Assembly: GCA_002361655.1 (NCBI GenBank)
Contig: DETM01000031.1
Location: 25,159 to 89,158, forward strand
From: Prevotella sp. UBA3288
GTDB lineage: Bacteria; Bacteroidota; Bacteroidia; Bacteroidales; Bacteroidaceae
DNA: 64,000 nt
Reading direction: 5' to 3'
Shown: piece after piece, positions 7,713 to 14,214 of the stretch
Layout: every line of letters starts with the position of its first letter
How positions within the stretch are numbered: the first letter of the stretch is position 1
Translations under genes and position numbers: made by a program
Notes under the pieces: model-generated
The model's input: only the letters and a program-made list of their open reading frames with translations
Told to the model about the DNA's origin: nothing
Databases searched by the model: none

Positions 7713-9562
7713 AGAAATACACCCCATACCTCCTTTACCTTATCCTTTGTCCTTTATGCTTTAGCGCAGCATCGGTGCGTGCTGAAGACGGCAGTCGGTT
7801 GTGGCTCCGCTACGACAGCACAGCAGTGAAGGACATCACTTACCGTATCGACCCCACCATGCCCGACGACGATGGGTATCGCATCAGCGGTCGCGAGGTG
7901 TCGGCCCGCACCCAGCAGGGACTGCTCTACGGCAAATACGCACTGCTGCGCGGCGAACAGGGAGAGTCGCACCCTTTTTTCCGGCTGCGCATCCTCAACC
8001 ACTGGGACAATCTCGACGGTTCTATCGAGCGTGGCTATGCCGGACAGAGCATCTTCTGGGATGATTCTCCATCCTCTATTCTCAATTTTCAATTAATCAC
8101 CCGCTACGCTGAGGCCAATGCTTCCATCGGCATCAACGGCACGGTGCTCAATAATGTGAATGCCTCGCCGAAGATGCTCACCCGCCCTTATATTAATAAG
8201 GTACGCGCAATTGCCGACCTGCTCCGCCCATGGGGCATCCGTGTCTATCTCTCCGTCAACTTCGGCACGCCGAAGGCACTGGGCGAGACAAATACGGCCG
8301 ACCCACTCAACCCACAGGTGCGCCGCTGGTGGCAGCGTAAGGCTAAAGAGATCTACGCTCTTATCCCCGACTTCGGCGGTTTCCTGGTCAAGGCCAACAG
8401 CGAAGGACAGCCCGGACCCTTCGACTACGGACGTACCCATGCCGACGGGGCCAACATGTTGGCGGAAGCCCTGAGGATGGCTTCACCTAAGGGGAAAAAT
8501 TTCACCGGCATCGTCATCTGGCGCTCCTTCGTCTATGGTGCCAAGCACAAGGGCGAAGACCGCGTCATGCAGGCCGTCAGCGAGTTTGCTGACCTCGACG
8601 GACAGTTTGACGACAATGTCATCCTGCAGTCGAAAAACGGACCGCTCGACTTCCAGCCGCGTGAGCCCTACGCACCCATCTTCGACCAGATGAAGCGTAC
8701 ACCGCAGATGGCCGAACTGCAGATCACACAGGAATATCTCGGACAGGGCGACCATCTGGTCTTCCTCGCCCCTATGTGGAAGGAGTTTTTCTCTTTCGTC
8801 TCGCCCGACAAGTTGCAGGGCATCGCTGGCGTGGCCAATATTGGTATCGACAAAAACTGGTGCGGACATCACTTTGCCCAGGCCAACTGGTATGCCTTCG
8901 GTCGCCTGGCGTGGAACCCCGCCCTCTCCTCACGCCAGATAGCCCAAGAATGGCTTTCGCAGACTTTTACCCCACGCCCGTCCTCCGTCGACGTCCCCTA
9001 CGGAGCGACCAAGGAGAGGTTGCTGGGTCTGATGCTCCGTTCACGGGAGGCCTGCGTAGACTATATGATGCCACTCGGACTGCACCATATCTTCAAGTTC
9101 GACCACCACATGGGTCCCGAGCCCAACGGCTACAAGGCTAGTTACCCCATCGAGTGGTGCCCCGTCTACTACCACAAGGCCGACAGTCGTGGCGTAGGCT
9201 TCGACCGCAGCAGCCGCGGTACAGGGGCCACCCGCCAGTATCGCGAGCCTTACAGCACGCTCTACGACAGTGCCGCCACCTGTCCGGAGCAGTATCTGCT
9301 CTGGTTCCACCACCTGTCATGGGACTACCGTACCCTGAGCGGCCGCACCCTCTGGGAAGAGATGCAGTACCGCTACAACCGGGGTGTCAGCGAGGTGGAA
9401 GACTTCGTCAGCATCTGGCAAGAAGCGAAACCCTCTATCGACGACCAACGGTGGCAGGAAGTCAACGACAAGTTGCAGAAGCAACTCACCGATGCCCGCG
9501 AGTGGCGCGATGTCTGCCTGAACTACTTCGGACAGTTTGCCAAGAAGAAACAAAAACCTTAA
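7709..9562 (+). CDS. GH67 alpha-glucuronidase
   Basis: A 617-residue exported GH67 enzyme that removes 4-O-methylglucuronate from the non-reducing end of xylooligosaccharides. The start at 7709 overlaps the sigma factor stop and gives a signal peptide ending near residue 25. Family landmarks: EDGSRLWLRY, NHWDNLDGSIERGYAG, ASIGINGTVLNNVNA. Putative catalytic acid Glu232 (KANSEGQPGP) and base pair Asp314 (GPLDFQPREP) and Glu342 (ITQEYLGQGD) are all present. The N-terminal domain seems short: about 80 mature residues before the barrel, against roughly 140-150 in well-known members. A run of 7-bp repeats at 8064-8094 lies within the coding sequence. Confidence 0.92.
   Translation: MKKYTPYLLYLILCPLCFSAASVRAEDGSRLWLRYDSTAVKDITYRIDPTMPDDDGYRISGREVSARTQQGLLYGKYALLRGEQGESHPFFRLRILNHWDNLDGSIERGYAGQSIFWDDSPSSILNFQLITRYAEANASIGINGTVLNNVNASPKMLTRPYINKVRAIADLLRPWGIRVYLSVNFGTPKALGETNTADPLNPQVRRWWQRKAKEIYALIPDFGGFLVKANSEGQPGPFDYGRTHADGANMLAEALRMASPKGKNFTGIVIWRSFVYGAKHKGEDRVMQAVSEFADLDGQFDDNVILQSKNGPLDFQPREPYAPIFDQMKRTPQMAELQITQEYLGQGDHLVFLAPMWKEFFSFVSPDKLQGIAGVANIGIDKNWCGHHFAQANWYAFGRLAWNPALSSRQIAQEWLSQTFTPRPSSVDVPYGATKERLLGLMLRSREACVDYMMPLGLHHIFKFDHHMGPEPNGYKASYPIEWCPVYYHKADSRGVGFDRSSRGTGATRQYREPYSTLYDSAATCPEQYLLWFHHLSWDYRTLSGRTLWEEMQYRYNRGVSEVEDFVSIWQEAKPSIDDQRWQEVNDKLQKQLTDAREWRDVCLNYFGQFAKKKQKP
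8064..8094 (+). repeat. Heptanucleotide repeat inside GH67
   Basis: Four consecutive 7-mers (ATTCTCC, ATCCTCT, ATTCTCA, ATTTTCA) and a partial fifth encode residues about 119-129 (DSPSSILNFQL). The same 7-mer family fills several intergenic spaces in this window, for example 28302-28329 and 60701-60726. Confidence 0.7.
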
Positions 9563-9619
9563 TTTTTTTACTAAAAGGGCGAGTGGCAAAATTCCTCTAT
9601 TATCTCGCTACCTCCACCA

Positions 9620-10720
9620 TCACCATGGCAGGAACTGAAGTTCCAGTTCTACCCACTCGCCGTGTGAGGGTAGCGGCTTGTCCGGTTGCTGGGCATGGCC
9701 GGAGACACCGAGACCCAACAGACGGACGGGGTGCTGAGGCGAGATGTCTGCCTGCCGTACCAGTTGCTTGGCCAGCGGCAGGATGTCGCTTTTACGTCGG
9801 AGAATCTTCTCTTGTGTGATGCTGCGTGTGATTTGCTGAAAGTCGGCAAATTTGACTTTCAGCGTGAGTGTGCGACCCTCAAAGCCGTTCTTGGCGATAC
9901 GCCGCTCCAGTTCCTCGACGGTGTGGTAGAGTTCGATGGCTATCTGCGATGGTTTGAAAATGTCCGTCAGGAAGGTCTGCTCGCAACTTACCGACTTGCG
10001 TTCCCACTCCGAGACAACGGGTCGGTCGTCGATACCTCGGGCGAAGTTGTAGAATATGCGGCCCATCTTGCCGAACTCCTTGGTAAGGTGGTTCAGCGAG
10101 AAACGCTGCAGGTCGGCACCGGTGAAGATGCCCATGCGGTGCATGTGCTCTGCTGTCTTTTGGCCTACGCCCCAGATACGTTCCACATGCAGTTGGTCGA
10201 TGAACTGCCGGGCCCTGTCGGGGTGTATGACGCAGAGACCGTCGGGCTTGCGGTAGTCGCTGGCAATCTTGGCCAGGAATTTGCAGTAACTGACACCGGC
10301 CGAGGCCGTCAGTCCCGTCTCTTCCTTGATGCGCCGCTTGATTTCTTTGGCGCAGTCGACGGCCAGGGCGATGCCCTGTTTGTTGTCGGTGACGTCGAGA
10401 AAGGCTTCGTCGAGCGACAGCGGTTCTATCAGGTCGGTATAGTCGTGGAAGATCTCGTGGATTTGCTGCGACACCTCTTTATATATATGGTAGTGGGGCT
10501 CGACGATGACGAGCGACGGACAGAGACGCTTGGCTGTGACCAGCGGCTGTGCCGAGTGGACGCCATAGCGGCGCGCCTCGTAACTGGCCGTCGACACGAC
10601 CGACCGCGGCCCATCGTGGGCCACGGCCACGGGCAGTCCCTTCAGGGCCGGATTGTCACGCTGCTCGACGGCAGCAAAAAACTGGTCCATGTCAACATGT
10701 ATGATACGTCTCGGCTCCAT
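9620..10720 (-). CDS. dinB: DNA polymerase IV (Y family)
   Basis: A 366-residue Y-family translesion polymerase. Catalytic acidic residues sit in HVDMDQFFAAVEQRD (near residue 10) and SLDEAFLDVT (near 105). Also seen are ASYEARRYGV in the fingers, a helix-hairpin-helix around ERIWGVGQKTAEHMHRMGI, and a little-finger domain (about 240-345). There is no obvious beta-clamp motif beyond the C-terminal QLFLPW-like end (LELQFLPW). It converges on GH67 with a 57-bp gap. A TAATTTTG -7 box on the minus strand at 10734-10741 lies just upstream. Confidence 0.95.
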   Translation of the reverse strand: MEPRRIIHVDMDQFFAAVEQRDNPALKGLPVAVAHDGPRSVVSTASYEARRYGVHSAQPLVTAKRLCPSLVIVEPHYHIYKEVSQQIHEIFHDYTDLIEPLSLDEAFLDVTDNKQGIALAVDCAKEIKRRIKEETGLTASAGVSYCKFLAKIASDYRKPDGLCVIHPDRARQFIDQLHVERIWGVGQKTAEHMHRMGIFTGADLQRFSLNHLTKEFGKMGRIFYNFARGIDDRPVVSEWERKSVSCEQTFLTDIFKPSQIAIELYHTVEELERRIAKNGFEGRTLTLKVKFADFQQITRSITQEKILRRKSDILPLAKQLVRQADISPQHPVRLLGLGVSGHAQQPDKPLPSHGEWVELELQFLPW

Positions 10721-10733
10721 ATGCTTTGAATGG

Positions 10734-10741
10734 CAAAATTA
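10734..10741 (-). promoter_or_regulatory. -7 box of dinB
   Basis: TAATTTTG on the minus strand, 14 bp upstream of the dinB ATG, fits TAnnTTTG. The leader would be very short. No LexA-like operator was recognised. Confidence 0.4.
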
Positions 10742-10823
10742 CGAAAAAGCACCAAGAAAGACAAAGAACGAGAGTTAATAATGATTGAATTCGTTAAATA
10801 ATCATAAATACAGACTATAAATC

Positions 10824-10851
10824 CCAATTTTCAATTCTCAATTCTTAATTT
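10824..10851 (+). repeat. Intergenic heptanucleotide repeat
   Basis: ATTTTCA, ATTCTCA and ATTCTTA follow one another just before the rplM -7 box. They belong to the same dispersed 7-mer family as other intergenic sites in the window. Confidence 0.55.
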
Positions 10852-10856
10852 ATTAG

Positions 10857-10864
10857 TACCTTTG
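10857..10864 (+). promoter_or_regulatory. -7 box of the rplM-rpsI operon
   Basis: TACCTTTG matches the Bacteroidetes consensus exactly. Transcription would start near 10871, leaving a leader of about 145 nt before rplM. No clear TTTG was found at -33. Confidence 0.65.
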
Positions 10865-10870
10865 CAGTCC

Positions 10871-11016
10871 GATTATTCGGGGAGAGTCTTAGAATCCCCA
10901 AGGGCGCCGTGTAAATAGTGACTGTCTTTGGCCGGACGGCATGGTTTGTGAATCGGCGTTCAACAAGCGAACTTTATAAAGTAAAAGAACTGTTTTTTAG
11001 TAAATTTAAACGAAGA
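10871..11016 (+). promoter_or_regulatory. Structured 5' leader of rplM, possible autoregulatory element
   Basis: Between the predicted start and the rplM ATG are a hairpin of GGGGA (10879-10883) with TCCCC (10895-10899), and a longer-range helix of CGCCG (10905-10909) with CGGCG (10954-10958) that encloses a small GCC/GGC stem at 10931-10940. Ribosomal protein operons are often controlled by leader RNA that binds one of their products. That role here is inference. Confidence 0.45.
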
Positions 11017-11478
11017 ATGAACACTTTAAGTTACAAGACCGTCTCTATCAATAAAGAGACAGCCAAGAAGGAGTGGGTGGTCATCGACGCTACCGATCAG
11101 GTGGTGGGCCGTCTCGCTTCGAAGGTCGCAAAGTTGATTCGTGGCAAATATAAGCCCAGTTTCACTCCGCACGTTGATTGCGGCGACAATGTTATCATCA
11201 TCAATGCTGCCAAGGTGAAGTTCACCGGCAAGAAAGAGACTGACAAGGTCTACACCCGTTATACTGGCTATCCCGGTGGTCAGCGCTTCAATACCCCCGC
11301 CGAACTGCGCAAGAAGCCCAATGGCGTGGACAAGATGTTGCGTCATGCCGTGAAAGGCATGCTGCCCAAAGGTCCTCTCGGCCGCAGCCTGCTGAACAAC
11401 CTCTATATCTATGAGGGCACAGAACACAAGCACGAGGCTCAGCAGCCGAAGGCTATTGATATTAACCAGTATAAATAA
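11017..11478 (+). CDS. rplM: 50S ribosomal protein L13 (uL13)
   Basis: A 153-residue L13. Characteristic segments: WVVIDATDQVVGRLAS, GDNVIIINAAKVKFTGKK, RHAVKGMLPKGPLGR and the terminal LYIYEGTEHKHEAQQP. The start at 11017 is chosen because homologues begin about here. The frame runs 33 codons further upstream, but that stretch is the structured leader and encodes nothing L13-like. It is followed by rpsI after 12 bp, the conserved bacterial pair. Product: large-subunit assembly protein. Confidence 0.97.
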   Translation: MNTLSYKTVSINKETAKKEWVVIDATDQVVGRLASKVAKLIRGKYKPSFTPHVDCGDNVIIINAAKVKFTGKKETDKVYTRYTGYPGGQRFNTPAELRKKPNGVDKMLRHAVKGMLPKGPLGRSLLNNLYIYEGTEHKHEAQQPKAIDINQYK

Positions 11479-11490
11479 TAATAGGTAACG

Positions 11491-11877
11491 ATGGAAGTAA
11501 TTAATGCAATAGGTCGTCGCAAGAGTTCAGTGGCTCGCGTTTATCTGTCGGAAGGTACCGGCAAGATCACGATCAACAAGAAGGACTTAACCGAATATTT
11601 CCCCTCTGCCATTCTGCAGTATGTGGTGAAGCAGCCGCTGAACCTGCTGGAGTGCGCTGAGAAGTATGACATCAAAGTGAACCTCGACGGTGGCGGTTTC
11701 ACCGGTCAGAGCCAGGCTCTGCGTCTGGCCATCGCCCGTGCATTGGTCAAGTTGAATGCCGAGGACAAGAAGACGCTGAAGGATCAGGGCTTCCTGACAC
11801 GTGACAGCCGTGAGGTAGAGCGTAAGAAGCCGGGTCGTCCCAAGGCACGTCGCCGCTTCCAGTTCAGTAAGCGTTAA
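11491..11877 (+). CDS. rpsI: 30S ribosomal protein S9 (uS9)
   Basis: A 128-residue S9 with the usual start (INAIGRRKSSVARVYL), the central GGGFTGQSQALRLAIARAL, and the basic C-terminal tail ending RRRFQFSKR that reaches towards the P-site tRNA. It is in an operon with rplM (12-bp spacing). Length and ends are normal. Confidence 0.98.
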   Translation: MEVINAIGRRKSSVARVYLSEGTGKITINKKDLTEYFPSAILQYVVKQPLNLLECAEKYDIKVNLDGGGFTGQSQALRLAIARALVKLNAEDKKTLKDQGFLTRDSREVERKKPGRPKARRRFQFSKR

Positions 11878-11959
11878 AGCGATTTGCAATTTTACAATTT
11901 ACGATTTGCAGTTTATTTGTGGATTGTATGATTGGAGGATTGTAGTCAGCACTGAACAT

Positions 11960-12105
11960 GTTTAGCATCTAAACCGGAAGGACCTGGAGTAAACAATAAC
12001 TTGCCAAATGGCATAAATAGAACAATAAATTATAAATCCAATTACCTCCCGGCTGGTCTAACAAGATTAAAAAGAAAGTAAACAACATTAAATTAAAAGA
12101 ACAAA
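11960..12105 (+). promoter_or_regulatory. Possible structured leader of rpsB
   Basis: The 228-bp rpsI-rpsB spacer starts with AT-rich repetitive sequence (11880-11915). It then holds a potential long-range helix pairing CCGGaaGG (11974-11981) with CCtcCCGG (12045-12052), enclosing a small hairpin TGCC-AAAT-GGCA (12002-12013). S2 represses its own operon through the leader in other bacteria, so this may be a Bacteroidetes counterpart. No consensus -7 box was found. Confidence 0.35.
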
Positions 12106-12969
12106 ATGGCAAGAACAAATTTTGATCAACTGCTGCAGGCTGGCTGCCACTTCGGCCACCTGAAGCGTAAGTGGAACCCCGCCATGGCTCCCTATATCTA
12201 CACTGAGCGCAATGGTATTCACATCATCGACCTGCACAAGACCGTTGTGAAGATCGACGATGCTGCAGAGGCTTTGAAGAACATTGCCCGTCAGGGTAAG
12301 AAAATCCTCTTCGTAGGTACTAAGAAACAGACTAAAGAAGTGATTGCCGAGAAGGCAACCAGCGTGAATATGCCTTACGTCATCGAGCGTTGGCCCGGTG
12401 GCATGCTGACCAACTTCCCCACCATCCGCAAGGCCGTGAAGAAGATGGCTACCATCGACAAACTGATGAACGACGGCACATACAGCAACCTGTCGAAGCG
12501 TGAGTTGCTGCAGGTAACCCGTCAGCGTGCCAAGTTGGAGAAGAACCTCGGTTCTATCGTCGACCTGACCCGTCTGCCCAGTGCCCTGTTTGTGGTTGAC
12601 GTGATGAAGGAGCATATCGCCGTGGCCGAGGCCAACCGTCTGGGTATCCCTGTGTTCGGTATCGTCGATACCAATAGCGATCCCAAGAACATCGACTTTG
12701 TGATTCCCGCCAACGATGATGCCAAGGACAGCGTTGAGGCTGTGCTGACCGCCTGCTGCGCCGCTATCGCCGAGGGCTTGGAGGAGCGTAAGGCCGAGAA
12801 GGCCGACGAGAAGGCTGCCGAGGCTCAGGCCGAGGGCGAGGCTGAGGAGGCAAAGCCCAAGCGTACCCGTCGGGCTCGCAAGGACGAGGCTCCCGCCGAG
12901 GCCGCTCCCGCCGAGGCCGCTCCCGCCGAGGCCGCTCCCGCTGAGGAAGATGCTCCCGCCGCAGAGTAA
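12106..12969 (+). CDS. rpsB: 30S ribosomal protein S2 (uS2) with acidic Ala/Pro/Glu tail
   Basis: A 287-residue S2. Conserved parts: NFDQLLQAGCHFGHLKRKWNPAM at the start, KILFVGTKKQTKEV, WPGGMLTNFPTIRK and VFGIVDTNSDPKNIDFVIPANDDA. The S2 core ends near residue 225. The rest is a low-complexity tail rich in Glu, Ala and Lys that ends in repeats of APAEAA, encoded by a 15-bp direct repeat around 12892-12945. The following gene is tsf, the normal bacterial order. Confidence 0.97.
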   Translation: MARTNFDQLLQAGCHFGHLKRKWNPAMAPYIYTERNGIHIIDLHKTVVKIDDAAEALKNIARQGKKILFVGTKKQTKEVIAEKATSVNMPYVIERWPGGMLTNFPTIRKAVKKMATIDKLMNDGTYSNLSKRELLQVTRQRAKLEKNLGSIVDLTRLPSALFVVDVMKEHIAVAEANRLGIPVFGIVDTNSDPKNIDFVIPANDDAKDSVEAVLTACCAAIAEGLEERKAEKADEKAAEAQAEGEAEEAKPKRTRRARKDEAPAEAAPAEAAPAEAAPAEEDAPAAE

Positions 12970-12973
12970 TAAT

Positions 12974-13037
12974 CTCGAAATTTCGAGGCCTCGATTTTTT
13001 GAAACATCGACACTTCGAGAACACGAAACCTCGAAAT
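12974..13037 (+). repeat. Inverted-repeat cluster between rpsB and tsf
   Basis: The spacer has a 14-bp perfect palindrome CTCGAAATTTCGAG (12974-12987) and a 9-bp inverted repeat ATTTCGAGG (12980-12988) with CCTCGAAAT (13029-13037). TCGA words recur between the arms. No T-tract follows, so it looks like a structured intercistronic RNA rather than a terminator. It may tune the S2/EF-Ts ratio or mark an RNA processing site. Confidence 0.6.
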
Positions 13038-13074
13038 AACGTAACAACGAAAACAAGAAAAAAAAGAAAAGACA

Positions 13075-14070
13075 ATGGCAATTTCAATTGACGATATCAA
13101 GAAACTGCGTGCCATGACCGGTGCCGGTCTGGCAGACGTGAAGAAGGCCCTGACAGAGGCCGAGGGCGACTTCGACCGTGCAAAGGAACTGCTCCGTGAG
13201 CGTGGTCTGGCCATCGCTGCCAAGCGTTCCGACCGTGAGACCTCGAATGGTTGCGTACTGGTGAAGAAGGTGGACGGCTTTGCCGCTACCATCGCCCTGA
13301 AGTGCGAGACCGACTTCGTGGCCAACGGTGCTGACTTCATTGCCCTGACCCAGGCCATCCTCGATGCCGCCGTGGCCGCTAAGGCTGCCGACCTGGAGGC
13401 TGTCAAGGCACTGACCATCAACGGACAGACCGCACAGGAGGCTGTCACCCAGCGTTCGGGCATCACCGGCGAGAAGATGGAACTCGACGGCTACCTCACC
13501 CTCGAGGGCGACAATGTGGAAGTCTACGACCACATGGGTAAGCACATTCTCTGCACCATGGTGCAGACCAACAAGGAGAACGCTGAGGTAGGCCACAAAC
13601 TGGCCATGCAGGTGGCTGCCATGAAGCCCGTGGCCCTGAATGCCGAGCAGGTGGATCAGAAGATTCTCGACGAGGAGTACAAGACCGCTGTCGAGAAAAC
13701 CAAACTCGAGCAGGTGGAGAAATATGTGGAGATGAAACTCAAGAAGGCCGGTATCAACCCCAACCTCGTTGACAGCGAAGACCACATCGAGAGCAACATG
13801 GCTAAGGGCTGGCTCACTCAGGAGCAGGCTGATGAAGCCCGCAAACTGATCGAGACCTCTAAGGCTGAGGGCGAGGCTCAGTTGAAGATGCCGATGATCG
13901 AGAACATCGCCAAGGGTCGTGTGCAGAAGTTCCTGAAGGAGAACTGCTTGGTTGACCAGGAGTTCCAGTTCGGCGACGGCGACAAGGCTACTGTTGCCCA
14001 GTGGCTGAAGACCCAGGACAAGGAACTCGACATCGTCGCTTTCCGTCGCTTCACACTCGTTGCAGAGTAA
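13075..14070 (+). CDS. tsf: Translation elongation factor Ts
   Basis: A 331-residue nucleotide-exchange factor for EF-Tu. The N-terminal UBA-like helix pair has the signature IKKLRAMTGAGLADVKKALTEAEGD, and the core carries LKCETDFVANGADF, where the TDFV motif contacts EF-Tu. The Bacteroidetes-type long form has a second core domain and ends FRRFTLVAE. It is separated from rpsB by 105 bp holding an inverted repeat, and is followed by a strong terminator at 14096. Confidence 0.97.
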   Translation: MAISIDDIKKLRAMTGAGLADVKKALTEAEGDFDRAKELLRERGLAIAAKRSDRETSNGCVLVKKVDGFAATIALKCETDFVANGADFIALTQAILDAAVAAKAADLEAVKALTINGQTAQEAVTQRSGITGEKMELDGYLTLEGDNVEVYDHMGKHILCTMVQTNKENAEVGHKLAMQVAAMKPVALNAEQVDQKILDEEYKTAVEKTKLEQVEKYVEMKLKKAGINPNLVDSEDHIESNMAKGWLTQEQADEARKLIETSKAEGEAQLKMPMIENIAKGRVQKFLKENCLVDQEFQFGDGDKATVAQWLKTQDKELDIVAFRRFTLVAE

Positions 14071-14095
14071 TCAAGGACAGTATTTCCGATAAGAG

Positions 14096-14128
14096 TCGGC
14101 AGCGTCAGAGATGGCGCTGCCGATTTTT
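14096..14128 (+). terminator. Rho-independent terminator after tsf
   Basis: Nine perfect pairs: TCGGCAGCG (14096-14104) and CGCTGCCGA (14115-14123), a 10-nt loop, then TTTTT. It closes the ribosomal operon before the signalling operon. Confidence 0.88.
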
Positions 14129-14152
14129 CGATTAAGAAAAACACATTTTTCT

Positions 14153-14183
14153 TTTGCGGTTCACTCTATTTTTCGTAACTTTG
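14153..14183 (+). promoter_or_regulatory. Promoter of the partner-switching operon
   Basis: TTTG (14153-14156) and TAACTTTG (14176-14183) are 19 bp apart, a near-ideal Bacteroidetes housekeeping promoter. The operon therefore probably has a solid basal level, with a leader of only about 25 nt before the TTG start. Confidence 0.75.
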
Positions 14184-14214
14184 CAGCCAGTATAGAGCAG
14201 TATAGTTAGTTTAG

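Noticed and set aside
10918-11016. N-terminal extension of L13
   Set aside because: The frame is open, but it overlaps the structured leader, has no L13-like sequence, and standard L13 length is reached from 11017.
11878-12105. A tRNA or small gene in the rpsI-rpsB spacer
   Set aside because: No cloverleaf, T-loop sequence or usable reading frame was found.
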